A stretch of DNA of 30,932 bases from an uncultured Dialister sp. (GTDB lineage Bacteria > Bacillota > Negativicutes > Veillonellales > Dialisteraceae), in contig URIB01000014.1 in the NCBI GenBank assembly GCA_900547785.1, positions 1 to 30,932 on the forward strand. Reading direction: 5' to 3'. Positions 1-7,172 of the stretch are shown one piece after another. A model generated the notes under the pieces. That model had not been told where the DNA came from. It ran no database searches and worked only from the letters and a program-made list of their open reading frames with translations. A program made the position numbers and the translations under genes. Every line of letters starts with the position of its first letter. Position 1 is the stretch's first letter.

Positions 1-2
1 GC

Positions 3-242
3 GCATTCTACCGGCCTGACGAAAACAAGATGATCAGCATCGGCGGCTCTTTCGGAGGCGGAGAAAACATGGTCAGTGCCGGTATTTCCGTCAAACTCGG
101 ACAGGGAACGGGCATAAGCACCTCGAAAGCCGCGATGGCAAACGAAATCCGTGAACTGAAAGCCAGAGACAGAGAAAGAGAAGCACAGATGCAGGAAATC
201 ATGAGGCAACTGGAAATTCTCCAAAAGCAGGCGGGTAAATAA
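3..242 (+). CDS. Trimeric autotransporter adhesin, C-terminal YadA-like anchor (5' truncated)
   Basis: Only the last 79 residues are in the window; the frame is open to the left edge. The first half (PDENKMISIGGSFGGGENMV, then SAGISVKLGQG) alternates glycine, small and hydrophobic residues, as in the last strands of a YadA-type outer-membrane anchor. It is followed by a charged heptad segment (about residues 45-75, EIRELKARDREREAQ onward) that should form a coiled coil. I recall such a tail after the barrel from Negativicutes adhesins; in classical YadA the protein ends with the barrel. By family, the barrel trimerises in the outer membrane and exports the adhesive passenger, which would lie outside the window. 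A terminator follows closely, so this is the end of its transcript. The family call is good; the ligand cannot be known from this piece. Confidence 0.72.
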   Translation, partial: AFYRPDENKMISIGGSFGGGENMVSAGISVKLGQGTGISTSKAAMANEIRELKARDREREAQMQEIMRQLEILQKQAGK

Positions 243-264
243 AGAGTAACAATAAAAAAACAAG

Positions 265-301
265 AAAAGGGTCACAGCCTATGCACGGTGTGGCCCTTTT
301 T
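265..301 (+). terminator. Intrinsic terminator after the adhesin gene
   Basis: The arms AAAGGGTCACAGCC and GGTGTGGCCCTTT pair, with one bulge and a G-U pair, around a short loop. A T-run follows. It begins about 23 bases after the adhesin stop codon. Confidence 0.75.
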
Positions 302-307
302 GTATGG

Positions 308-371
308 AAAAATAGATTTTATACGAGAAGAAACAGAAAATACCGAAATGACGCACAAAAAAGCCGTCCCC
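308..371 (+). repeat. Direct repeat A, copy 1
   Basis: About 64 bases, from AAAAATAG through TTTTATACGAG to AAAAAAGCCGTCCCC. It recurs with few changes at 642-707. The two copies stand in the same orientation, each just ahead of a palindromic module beginning GCCGTCCCC. Confidence 0.7.
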
Positions 372-660
372 ATTTGTCGGGAAGCAAGCGAACCGCTTTT
401 CCAGGAGCGAAGCAACGCAGTAAAAGTGAGCGAGACGCTTTGCTTTTGGCTAAAGTTTCAACCGTCAGGTTGACGAAAGGGGCAAGATGAGCAGAAATGA
501 AAAAAGCGATTGATTTCGGAACGGCAGAGGTGAATTTTGTTTTTTTATGATGTTCTAACGTGTGTACGCAGACTTGCCCCTATCGCCTCGTGAGGCCCGG
601 CAGTTCCCCCGTCAGCGGGGTAGCGAACGACTAAGGAAGAAAAAAATAGTTTTTATACGA
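363..660. repeat. Composite palindromic dispersed repeat, copy 1
   Basis: The left module (363-486) starts GCCGTCCCC and ends GGGGCAAG. The right module (562-660) starts GTGTACGCAGACTTGCCCC and ends CTAAGGAAGA followed by ATAGTTTTTAT. The right module read in reverse has the same build as the left one: C-run, short loop, G-run, GC-rich hairpin, GGGG. The element is therefore a spacer of about 75 bases between inverted palindromic modules. A second copy with the same order lies at 23320-23630. I see no transposase, so it would be a non-autonomous, MITE-like or intergenic palindromic element. Confidence 0.65.
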
Positions 661-707
661 GTAAAAACAAAAAATATTGAAATGGCTCACACAAAAAAGC
701 CGTCCCC
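642..707 (+). repeat. Direct repeat A, copy 2
   Basis: It matches 308-371 over nearly its whole length, sharing ATAG, TTTTATACGAG, GAAATG and AAAAAAGCCGTCCCC. Its left part overlaps the end of the composite element, so the units are chained in tandem. Confidence 0.7.
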
Positions 708-751
708 GGACACGGGGAAGGTGGCGGCGATAGCCGTCGGAAGGGGCAAGT
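699..751. repeat. Palindromic repeat module, solo copy
   Basis: It begins GCCGTCCCC and ends AAGGGGCAAGT, with an inner CCCC/GGGG hairpin and a second hairpin around GGCGGCGATAGCCGTC. It differs from the module at 23320-23372 at only a few positions. With the other repeats and the hairpin at 779-823 it fills the stretch between the adhesin gene and lpxA; I see no gene there. Confidence 0.7.
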
Positions 752-846
752 CGGAGCAGATACGGATTGTATTAAAAAAGCCGCTCCTGTTTGTCCCGTA
801 TGGGCGAGTTGTTGCAGAGCGGTTACGGTTTTTCATCATCGGCGTA

Positions 847-898
847 CAAAAAACTTTTCCTGTCTGTCCCGCAAGGGGGCGGAAAAGAGAAGTTTTTT
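847..898. terminator. Terminator at the 3' end of lpxA, probably bidirectional
   Basis: AAAACTTTTCC pairs with GGAAAAGAGAAGTTTT across a GC-rich inner hairpin (CCCGCAAGGGGG). It has an A-run on one side and a T-run on the other. On the minus strand it starts at the lpxA stop codon and ends the lpxC-fabZ-lpxA transcript. Confidence 0.6.
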
Positions 899-1721
899 AT
901 TTGCCTGTTTTGTTTTCTCTTGTCCGGCAAAGTCCTCTTTCACAGTTTCTGAGGAAGCGGAGGAGGTGTTCGATTTCGGGAACGGAGGGAAATTCCTGTT
1001 CCATTTCTCCGATGGCATCATTTAATTTCAATCCCGAGCGGAAAATAATGCGATAGGCTTTTTTCAGCCATGCTTTGGTTTCAGTAGATACATTGTTTCT
1101 GGAAAGGCCGACACTGTTCAGTCCGACGACCCGGGCGGGGTTTCCGTCAACAATGACGAAAGGACAGACGTCCTGGACGATTTTGGACATGCCGCCGACC
1201 ATGGCGCAGGTTCCGATTTTTACGAACTGGTGGATGCCGCTCATGCCGCCGATGACCGCATGGTCTTCCACGGTGACGTGACCGGCTGCCCCTGAAAAGC
1301 TGGACATGACGATATGATCGCCGAAGTTGCAGTTGTGAGCCACATGGGTGTAGGCCTGGAGCATATTGTAAGAGCCGATCCGGGTTTCACAATTTTCTCC
1401 GGTGGCTCTGTGGATGGTCACAAATTCACGGAAGTTGTTTCCGTTACCGATGACAACGGTGCTGTATTCTCCTGTAAATTTTAAGTCTTGCGGGTCTTCG
1501 CCGATGACGGCATGGGGATAGACATGATTTTTCTTTCCCATTCTTACATTTTTGGCAATAACGGCATGAGCTCCGATTTCCGAGCCTTCACCGATTTCAC
1601 AGTTGGGACCGACGACCGCATAAGGTCCGATCACTACATTTTTGTGCAGTATGGCAGTGGGATCGACCACCGCTGTAGGATGGATTTCCGGTTCGGCTGT
1701 CGCAACAATTTTTAATTCCAT
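897..1721 (-). CDS. lpxA: Acyl-[ACP]--UDP-N-acetylglucosamine O-acyltransferase
   Basis: First step of lipid A synthesis: it transfers a 3-hydroxyacyl chain from acyl carrier protein to the 3-OH of UDP-GlcNAc in the cytoplasm. At 274 residues it is slightly longer than the usual 255-265. The first two thirds are left-handed beta-helix hexapeptide repeats (IHPTAVVDPTAI, VVIGPYAVVG, EIGEGSEIGAHAVI). The catalytic histidine should be His129 in THVAHNCNFGDH, matching His125 of E. coli; IHQFVKIG and the helical C-terminal part are also present. The ATG at 1721 follows AAGGGGA at good spacing. It is the last gene of the lpxC-fabZ-lpxA run, with 143 bases between fabZ and lpxA, so lpxI and lpxB must lie elsewhere. 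Family assignment is secure; acyl-chain length cannot be read by eye. Confidence 0.96.
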   Translation of the reverse strand: MELKIVATAEPEIHPTAVVDPTAILHKNVVIGPYAVVGPNCEIGEGSEIGAHAVIAKNVRMGKKNHVYPHAVIGEDPQDLKFTGEYSTVVIGNGNNFREFVTIHRATGENCETRIGSYNMLQAYTHVAHNCNFGDHIVMSSFSGAAGHVTVEDHAVIGGMSGIHQFVKIGTCAMVGGMSKIVQDVCPFVIVDGNPARVVGLNSVGLSRNNVSTETKAWLKKAYRIIFRSGLKLNDAIGEMEQEFPSVPEIEHLLRFLRNCERGLCRTRENKTGK

Positions 1722-1778
1722 CTCAAAATCCCCTTTAATAGCATAGTTTTCTAACTTCTTTATACATATATCGCAGGG

Positions 1779-1804
1779 TTTTCATTGAATGTAAACAATG
1801 AAAA
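1779..1804 (-). other. AT-rich perfect hairpin in the fabZ-lpxA gap
   Basis: Nine-base arms TTTTCATTG and CAATGAAAA pair perfectly around an 8-base loop. There is no GC clamp, so it is weak as a terminator. It could be an mRNA processing or stability element, or an operator. The rest of the 143-base gap shows nothing clear. Confidence 0.4.
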
Positions 1805-1864
1805 TTGCGAAATATGGACGGTTCTTTCTTTTATTCTTTATTTTTCTTCTTCTCGTTCAGTCTT

Positions 1865-2323
1865 TTAACTTTTTTCGTTGTTTTTTTCTTCCGTTCCGTC
1901 GGCAAGGTAGAAAAGGAAATCGGCGGACGCTTTGAGTACGCCCTCCACGGTGGATTCACAGTGGACTTTTCCCATGCGGCCGACGATATTTTTGATGACC
2001 GCTTTGGTGACAAGGACGTCGCCGGGTACGACGGGTGAGCGGAAACGGACTTTATTCATGCCGGTAAACATGGGGATAAGTCCTCTGTTTTCTTCCGGAT
2101 ACTGGAGCGCCACGCCGCCGACTTGAGCCATGGCTTCGCAGATCAAAGCGCCCGGCATAATGGGGCGGCCGGGAAAATGACCTTGAAAAAACGGTTCGTT
2201 CATGGTAACGCATTTCACGCCGACGGCGTAGTCGAGTGGGACGAGTTCCGTGATTTTGTCTACCAGAAGCATGGGATAGCGGTGCGGCAGTATTTCCATA
2301 ATTTCTTTGATATTTAATTCCAT
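1865..2323 (-). CDS. fabZ: 3-hydroxyacyl-[ACP] dehydratase FabZ
   Basis: Dehydrates 3-hydroxyacyl-ACP in type II fatty-acid synthesis, competing with LpxA and LpxD for the same substrate; this explains its usual place among lipid A genes. It has 152 residues, normal for a single hot-dog fold. The active site is visible: His49 in FFQGHFPGRPIMPG and Glu63 in ALICEAMAQ. I chose the ATG at 2323 because AAGGAGG lies seven bases upstream and the protein then begins MELNIKEIMEILPHRYP, as homologues do; the frame runs 14 codons further upstream into lpxC. The lpxC stop codon lies 10 bases before this start, so the two are translationally linked. The last residues are rich in Glu, Asn and Lys. Confidence 0.96.
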   Translation of the reverse strand: MELNIKEIMEILPHRYPMLLVDKITELVPLDYAVGVKCVTMNEPFFQGHFPGRPIMPGALICEAMAQVGGVALQYPEENRGLIPMFTGMNKVRFRSPVVPGDVLVTKAVIKNIVGRMGKVHCESTVEGVLKASADFLFYLADGTEEKNNEKS

Positions 2324-2333
2324 AGTGTCCTCC

Positions 2334-3161
2334 TTATTTTCGAAGTGATTCCAGCTTGGCGGCAAGCATGCCGTTCAGCTTGTGACTTCCTAAAACGGAA
2401 ATAATATGGGCTTCTATCGGGCCGGCGAGGGAAATATCGCCGAGGATGTCGAGAATTTTGTGTCGCACCAATTCATCGGGGAATTTCAGGTTGGAAAGGC
2501 ATTCCGTTTCCGAATAGACCACTGCATTTTCGAGCGTTCCGCCTTGGCCGAGGTTCATTTTTCTTAAGGCCTCGAGTTCCCATGTGAATCCGATAGTCCG
2601 GGAGGGAGCGATTTCTTTCAGGTAGCTGTCACGATCAATGAGGATATCCCGCATTTGTGTGCCGAGGAGCGGATGGGCATTGATGGAAGTGAAGGTGATG
2701 CGGAGTCCTTTGTAGGGGAGGGCGCAGATAAATTTTTCATCTTCATAGACGGAAATGCTTGATTCCAGGGTGAGTACGTCCGTCATTTCTTCCTGCGCCA
2801 CCGTTCCCGCATCAAGAATCATCCGGGAAAAGGTGAGAGAGCCGCCGTCCGCCACGGGAGGCTCGGGAGAATCCATTTCCAGACAGCAGTTGTCGATGTG
2901 AAAAGCGTAGAGTGCAGACAGCAGATGTTCTACTGTAAAGACTTTAGCCGTTCCCCGCTCGAGCGTGGTCGCACGGAGCGTATTTGTGATGTATCCGCTT
3001 TGCGCAGGCACTTCGGGAGCACCGGGGAGATCGGTCCGGCGGAAAATAATCCCCGTTCCTGCCGGGGCGGGCCGCATGGTGAGTGTGACGGGCTTGCCGG
3101 AGTGGAGACCGTTTCCTTCGAAAGAAACCGTTTTCCCTATGGTATATTGATTTCTTTTCAA
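2334..3161 (-). CDS. lpxC: UDP-3-O-acyl-N-acetylglucosamine deacetylase LpxC (TTG start)
   Basis: Zinc amidase that commits carbon to lipid A. At 275 residues it is a plain LpxC, not the LpxC-FabZ fusion known from Bacteroidetes. Zinc ligands are His79 (VEHLLSALYAFHIDN), His234 and Asp238 (VRHKILDILGD); the catalytic His260 is in GSHKLNG. The ORF opens with TTG, giving MKRNQYTIGKTVSFEGNGLHSG; GAAAGGG lies seven bases upstream and no ATG fits better. A weak start would be one way to limit LpxC, whose level is tightly controlled in Gram-negative bacteria; here that is inference. First gene of lpxC-fabZ-lpxA, with a promoter at 3245-3273. Confidence 0.96.
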   Translation of the reverse strand: MKRNQYTIGKTVSFEGNGLHSGKPVTLTMRPAPAGTGIIFRRTDLPGAPEVPAQSGYITNTLRATTLERGTAKVFTVEHLLSALYAFHIDNCCLEMDSPEPPVADGGSLTFSRMILDAGTVAQEEMTDVLTLESSISVYEDEKFICALPYKGLRITFTSINAHPLLGTQMRDILIDRDSYLKEIAPSRTIGFTWELEALRKMNLGQGGTLENAVVYSETECLSNLKFPDELVRHKILDILGDISLAGPIEAHIISVLGSHKLNGMLAAKLESLRK

Positions 3162-3244
3162 AATAAATCCCTTTCAAATGTGAAACCAAAATGAAAAGCA
3201 CAATTGATTTTTCAAATATAAAGTATGATTTAAACTAATAAATA

Positions 3245-3273
3245 ATTATACCGCTTTTTTTATGGAAGTACAA
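3245..3273 (-). promoter_or_regulatory. Sigma-A type promoter of lpxC-fabZ-lpxA
   Basis: On the minus strand, TTGTAC, 17 bases, then a perfect TATAAT. Transcription would start near 3238 and leave an AT-rich leader of about 77 bases before the TTG start. Confidence 0.7.
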
Positions 3274-3392
3274 ACCGATATGAAAACGGCATTTTAAAAG
3301 GAAAGGCACTGTCAACCGGAGAGCGGCTTTTCAAAATGAAATGGGCGGTGAAGAAAGAAACGGCAAAGGCGGCGCCGCTTTTTTTCCGGGAA

Positions 3393-3401
3393 TGGTATAC
3401 T
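3393..3401 (+). promoter_or_regulatory. Extended -10 element of larE-larB-larC
   Basis: TGGTATACT fits the TGnTATAAT extended -10 pattern and sits about 28 bases before the chosen larE start. No clear -35 is seen. Its position inside the longer upstream reading frame argues for the internal ATG. Confidence 0.5.
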
Positions 3402-3428
3402 GATATAAAAAACGGGAGAAGGCGGAGC

Positions 3429-4268
3429 ATGATACAAAGTACGGAGCGAAAGGGAAAAAAATTGACGGTATTATTGGAAACATGCATGCCTTTGGCGGTG
3501 GCTTTTTCCGGCGGCGTCGATTCTACGTATTTGCTTCATGAAGCTTTCAAAACGGGAAAAGATAAAGTGACGGCGGTTATCTTGAAAACGCCATCCGTTC
3601 CCGGAAGAGAACTTGACGAGGCTGTGACATTTTGCAAAAGCCGGGGCATTCCGTTTCGTGTGCTTTCAGTGAATCTTTTTTCCGCTGACGGATTCACAAA
3701 AAACGGGCGGGACCGCTGTTATATCTGCAAGCGTTTTCTTTTTTCCGCTTTGCTGGATTGGTCGGCGGCGCATCATATTCCGTTTGTGGCGGACGGCACG
3801 AATGCGGATGATATGCAAGCATTCCGCCCCGGACTGAAAGCTTTGAAGGAACTGAACATACGGAGTCCTTTGGCGGAAGCGGGGCTGACGAAAAAGGAAA
3901 TCCGCGAACTTTCGGAAAAAGAGGGACTTCCTACATGGAATAAACCGTCTTTTTCCTGTCTGGCCACCCGTTTCCCTTACGGAGAAGAATTGACGGTTGA
4001 AAAATTAAGAAGAACGGAAGCGGCGGAAAATCTGCTGGACCATTTGGGCTTTTCCCAACGGCGTGTTCGCGTCCACGGGAATCTGGCGAGAATCGAAGTT
4101 CTTCCGGCGGAAATTCCGCTTGTACTGGAACGGCGGGACATGATTTCCGCCCGTCTTGAGGAGCTGGGATTTCTTTATACCACCGTGGATTTGAAAGGGT
4201 TCCGCTCGGGGTCAATGGATACGGCGGCGGTTGTAAAAAAATACGGAAGCGGAGGGCATAAAGCATGA
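3429..4268 (+). CDS. larE: Pyridinium-3,5-biscarboxylate mononucleotide sulfur transferase LarE
   Basis: Adenylates the two carboxylates of the nickel-pincer precursor and puts sulfur on them, giving the thiocarboxylates that bind nickel. The ATP-pyrophosphatase loop is SGGVDS at residues 27-32. Cys177 (KPSFSCLATRFPYG) corresponds to the sulfur-donating Cys176 of Lactobacillus LarE. A CxxC pair, Cys97 and Cys100 (DRCYICKR), is also present; together the three cysteines resemble the [4Fe-4S]-cluster LarE type rather than the self-sacrificing one. I chose the ATG at 3429 (279 residues) because the frame's earlier start lies upstream of the -10 element and homologues begin close to the PP-loop. 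The stop overlaps the larB start in ATGA. First gene of larEBC. Confidence 0.93.
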   Translation: MIQSTERKGKKLTVLLETCMPLAVAFSGGVDSTYLLHEAFKTGKDKVTAVILKTPSVPGRELDEAVTFCKSRGIPFRVLSVNLFSADGFTKNGRDRCYICKRFLFSALLDWSAAHHIPFVADGTNADDMQAFRPGLKALKELNIRSPLAEAGLTKKEIRELSEKEGLPTWNKPSFSCLATRFPYGEELTVEKLRRTEAAENLLDHLGFSQRRVRVHGNLARIEVLPAEIPLVLERRDMISARLEELGFLYTTVDLKGFRSGSMDTAAVVKKYGSGGHKA

Positions 4269-5035
4269 AGACGAGAGACATACTTGAAAACTTGCAGAAC
4301 GGTAAAATTTCACTCGCCGAAGCGGAAGCGGCGGTAAAAGAATGTATCCGTACCGCCGGTTACGAGGACATGGGCTATGCAAAGCTGGATACGGCGAGAA
4401 AAGAACGGAGCGGCTTTGCCGAGGTGATTTATTGTGAAGGAAAGCCGGACGATTTCATCACGGATATTTTCAAAACCCTACTGGAAAGAGAGGGAGAAGT
4501 TTTCGGGACAAGGGCATCGCCTCACCAGTATGAGCTGGTGAAACGGGAAATTCCCGGCATTTCCTATGATCCGCTTTCAAAAATTATGAAGCTGGAAAGA
4601 AAAGGAAAAATCCGTAAAGGGCTTGTGGCGGTATGCACAGGCGGCACTTCCGATATTCCCGTGGCGGAAGAAGCGGCACAGACGGCGGAGTATTTCGGAA
4701 CGAAAGTGGAACGTCTTTATGATATGGGAGTGAGCGGCATTCACCGCCTTTTGTCGAAAGAAAAAATCATCAGAGACGCCAATTGCGTTATCGCCGTGGC
4801 GGGCATGGAGGGGGCGCTCGCTTCCGTCATCGGCGGGCTTGTGAAAAATCCCGTCATTGCCGTTCCCACTTCGGTAGGTTACGGAGCCAGCTTTCACGGA
4901 TTGTCCGCCTTGCTGACGATGATTAATTCTTGTGCCAACGGGATTGTGACGGTCAATATAGATAACGGGTTCGGAGCGGGCTATGTGGCGACACAGATTA
5001 ACCGCCTGGCGGAAAGAGGAAAAGAAAATGACTGA
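4265..5035 (+). CDS. larB: Pyridinium-3,5-biscarboxylic acid mononucleotide synthase LarB
   Basis: Carboxylates and hydrolyses nicotinic acid adenine dinucleotide to start nickel-pincer nucleotide synthesis. It has 256 residues, normal for LarB. The N-terminal third is helical (MKTRDILENLQNGKISLAEA); the C-terminal part is the PurE/AIR-carboxylase-like domain, starting at GLVAVCTGGTSDIPVAEEA (about residue 120) and running through GIHRLL, GMEGALASVIGGL and PVIAVPTSVGYG. The ATG overlaps the larE stop (ATGA) and the larC start lies inside its last codons, so all three genes are translationally coupled. Identification rests on motifs and operon context together. Confidence 0.94.
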   Translation: MKTRDILENLQNGKISLAEAEAAVKECIRTAGYEDMGYAKLDTARKERSGFAEVIYCEGKPDDFITDIFKTLLEREGEVFGTRASPHQYELVKREIPGISYDPLSKIMKLERKGKIRKGLVAVCTGGTSDIPVAEEAAQTAEYFGTKVERLYDMGVSGIHRLLSKEKIIRDANCVIAVAGMEGALASVIGGLVKNPVIAVPTSVGYGASFHGLSALLTMINSCANGIVTVNIDNGFGAGYVATQINRLAERGKEND

Positions 5036-6335
5036 AAAATTATATCTTGATTGCCTGTCCGGTATCAGCGGCGATATGTTCGTGGCCGCCATGATTGATT
5101 TGGGGGCGGATTTGAAAGCGTTGGAAAAAGCGATTCGCTCCATTCCCGACGAAGGGTTTCATACGGAAATCCGGCGGGTGAAGAAATCGGGGATAGACTG
5201 CTGTGATTTTAATGTCGTACTCGATGATCTTCATGAAAACCATGACCATGATATGGAGTATCTGTACGGCCATGACGACAGCCATTGTCACGGAGAGGAA
5301 CATGACAATTGCCACTGTCATGATGAAGAACACGGTCATGACCACGATCACAACCACGGACACAGCCACAGAGGACTTGCGGAAATCAGGGAAATCATTG
5401 CCGCCTGTGACATGACGGAAACGGCCAAAGATATTGCGTATGACATTTTCGATGTGATTGCCGTGGCGGAATCGGCGGCGCACAATTTACCGCCCGAGGA
5501 GGTGCATTTCCACGAAGTGGGCGCCTTGGATTCGATTGTCGATGTCATTGCCGCGGCGGTTACGTTTGACAGTTTGGGAATAAAAGAAGTCATCATTCCG
5601 AAATTATATGAAGGAACGGGGATGGTGCGGTGCCGGCACGGACGGATGCCGGTTCCCGTACCGGCGGTGGCGAATATTGTTTCCGCCTTTTCGTTCCCCT
5701 TGGAAATTACAGAAGCAAAAGGGGAGTATGTGACACCTACGGGAGCGGCGATAGCGGCCGTCCTTTGCACGGAGCACCGTTTGCCCGGAACGTTTACAAT
5801 TACACGGACGGGCATGGGCGCGGGAAAGAGAGCCTATACGGATCGTCCGGGCATTTTGCGGGCGATGATGATAAAAACGGAAGAAGAGGGCGGAAAAGAA
5901 GAAATTATAAAATTGGAAACGGATATCGACGACTGTTCCGGTGAAGTTTTGGGTTACACGATGAAAAAACTTTTGAAAGCGGGGGCAAGAGATGTCCATT
6001 ATGCTCCGGTGTTCATGAAAAAAAACCGACCTGCCTGGGAGCTTACGGTGATTGCAAAAAAAGACGATGTGGAAAAGCTGGAGAGAATCATTTTTGAAGA
6101 AACAACGACAATCGGAATCCGGGAAATGAAAGTGGAAAGAACCTGTCTTCCCAGAGAAGAAAAAGAAGTGGAAACGCCTTACGGAAAAGCTTCCGCCAAA
6201 GGGGTGCATTTGAAAAATCGGGTGAAATGGTATCCCGAGTACAAAACGGTGAAAAAACTGGCAAAGAAAAACAAGATACCTTTTTCAGATGTGTTCGATG
6301 CTGTGAAAGCGGCGGCGGAAGAAAAAAATAAATAA
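5028..6335 (+). CDS. larC: Nickel-pincer cofactor nickel insertase LarC
   Basis: Inserts Ni(II) into the bis-thiocarboxylate nucleotide in a CTP-dependent reaction, completing the cofactor of lactate racemase and related LarA enzymes. It has 435 residues. The N-terminal motif is LYLDCLSGISGDMFVAAM; residues 69-114 are an extreme His/Asp/Glu run (HENHDHD, GHDDSHCHGEEHD, HGHDHDHNHGHSH) likely to hold metal; PPEEVHFHEVGALDSIVD follows, and the C-terminal domain includes ETDIDDCSGEVLGY and TTTIGIREM. In Lactobacillus plantarum LarC is made by a programmed frameshift; here the frame is continuous. I took the ATG at 5028, inside the end of larB, because the protein then starts MTEKLYLDCLSG. No larA lies in this window; a strong terminator follows. 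Confidence 0.95.
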   Translation: MTEKLYLDCLSGISGDMFVAAMIDLGADLKALEKAIRSIPDEGFHTEIRRVKKSGIDCCDFNVVLDDLHENHDHDMEYLYGHDDSHCHGEEHDNCHCHDEEHGHDHDHNHGHSHRGLAEIREIIAACDMTETAKDIAYDIFDVIAVAESAAHNLPPEEVHFHEVGALDSIVDVIAAAVTFDSLGIKEVIIPKLYEGTGMVRCRHGRMPVPVPAVANIVSAFSFPLEITEAKGEYVTPTGAAIAAVLCTEHRLPGTFTITRTGMGAGKRAYTDRPGILRAMMIKTEEEGGKEEIIKLETDIDDCSGEVLGYTMKKLLKAGARDVHYAPVFMKKNRPAWELTVIAKKDDVEKLERIIFEETTTIGIREMKVERTCLPREEKEVETPYGKASAKGVHLKNRVKWYPEYKTVKKLAKKNKIPFSDVFDAVKAAAEEKNK

Positions 6336-6340
6336 ACAAT

Positions 6341-6375
6341 AAAAAACGGCGGTGTGTGACGAACCGCTGTTTTTT
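6341..6375. terminator. Bidirectional terminator between larC and znuB
   Basis: AAAAAACGGCGGT pairs with ACCGCTGTTTTTT around a 9-base loop. It sits between convergent genes, six bases after larC and six before the znuB stop, with A and T tracts serving both strands. Confidence 0.85.
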
Positions 6376-6380
6376 ATTGC

Positions 6381-7172
6381 TTATTTCCTGATTTTTTTAT
6401 AAAGAATGGTGAGAATCAGAAGGGCTGCCGATACGAGTGCGGTGACACCGCCGGGCGCGGCGCCGATTTCATAAGACAAGAAAAATCCGCCCAGAATACC
6501 GGTGAAACTGTAGGCAAGCGAGGCCGTAAGAGTGGTGCGGAATCCTTTCCGGAGCTGCAGTGCGGAAGCGACGGGGAGCGTAATCATCGAAGAAATGACG
6601 AGGATACCGACAGAGCGGATGGACACGGCGATGGCGGCGGCAACGAGAAAGGCAAAGAGGTAATTGATGGTTCGTACAGGCACTTTCGCAATTTTGGCGG
6701 CGTCTTCATCGTAGGCGATATACATGAGCGGATGATAGAAAACAAGAAGAGAAATTGCGGAAGTAACCGTCAAAAAAGCGGTGACCGCCATATCCGCAGG
6801 ACTCACGGTGAGAATGCTGCCGAAAAGATAGGCGTCTGCATTGGCGCGGAGTTTTCCGGAAGAAATCAGAGTAAGAGCGATGCCGACGGAAACGGAAAGA
6901 ACGATGGACAAGATCAGATCTGTATATTTCCTGAAATACTGGCGTAAAAATTCAATGGCAACACCGGCGGCGGCGGTGAAAATAAAAGAGGACAAGACCG
7001 GATTCGATCGGAAAAGAAGTCCCAGCGTGACGCCCGCCAGAGAAGCATGGGCGAGAGTGTCACCGATCATGGAATACCGGCGGAGAACGAGAAAAAGACC
7101 GATACAGGGACAGAGGACAGCAATGCAGAGAGAAATGAGGAGTGCATTTTGCATAAATTCATAAGCCAGCAT
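6381..7172 (-). CDS. znuB: Metal ABC transporter permease (ZnuB/MntB family)
   Basis: Inner-membrane channel of a zinc or manganese importer. It has 263 residues, normal for the family, with about eight hydrophobic segments. The family signature is clear near the start: RRYSMIGDTLAHASLAGVTL (about residues 31-50), followed by DEDAAKIAKVPVRTINYLFA and VGILVISSMITLPVASA. I chose the ATG at 7172 because GAGGAGGG lies upstream at good spacing; it overlaps the end of znuC by 14 bases, so the two are coupled. The metal cannot be read from the permease; the histidines of the paired binding protein favour zinc. Confidence 0.9.
   Translation of the reverse strand: MLAYEFMQNALLISLCIAVLCPCIGLFLVLRRYSMIGDTLAHASLAGVTLGLLFRSNPVLSSFIFTAAAGVAIEFLRQYFRKYTDLILSIVLSVSVGIALTLISSGKLRANADAYLFGSILTVSPADMAVTAFLTVTSAISLLVFYHPLMYIAYDEDAAKIAKVPVRTINYLFAFLVAAAIAVSIRSVGILVISSMITLPVASALQLRKGFRTTLTASLAYSFTGILGGFFLSYEIGAAPGGVTALVSAALLILTILYKKIRK

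Noticed and set aside
308..751. CRISPR array
   Set aside because: The repeats are long, few and irregularly spaced; there are no uniform spacers and no cas genes.
562..1056. Plus-strand reading frame of 164 codons
   Set aside because: It runs through the repeat modules and into the 3' end of lpxA on the opposite strand, and has no recognisable motif.
5028..6335. Programmed frameshift in larC, as in Lactobacillus plantarum
   Set aside because: The frame is continuous over 435 residues and contains both halves.
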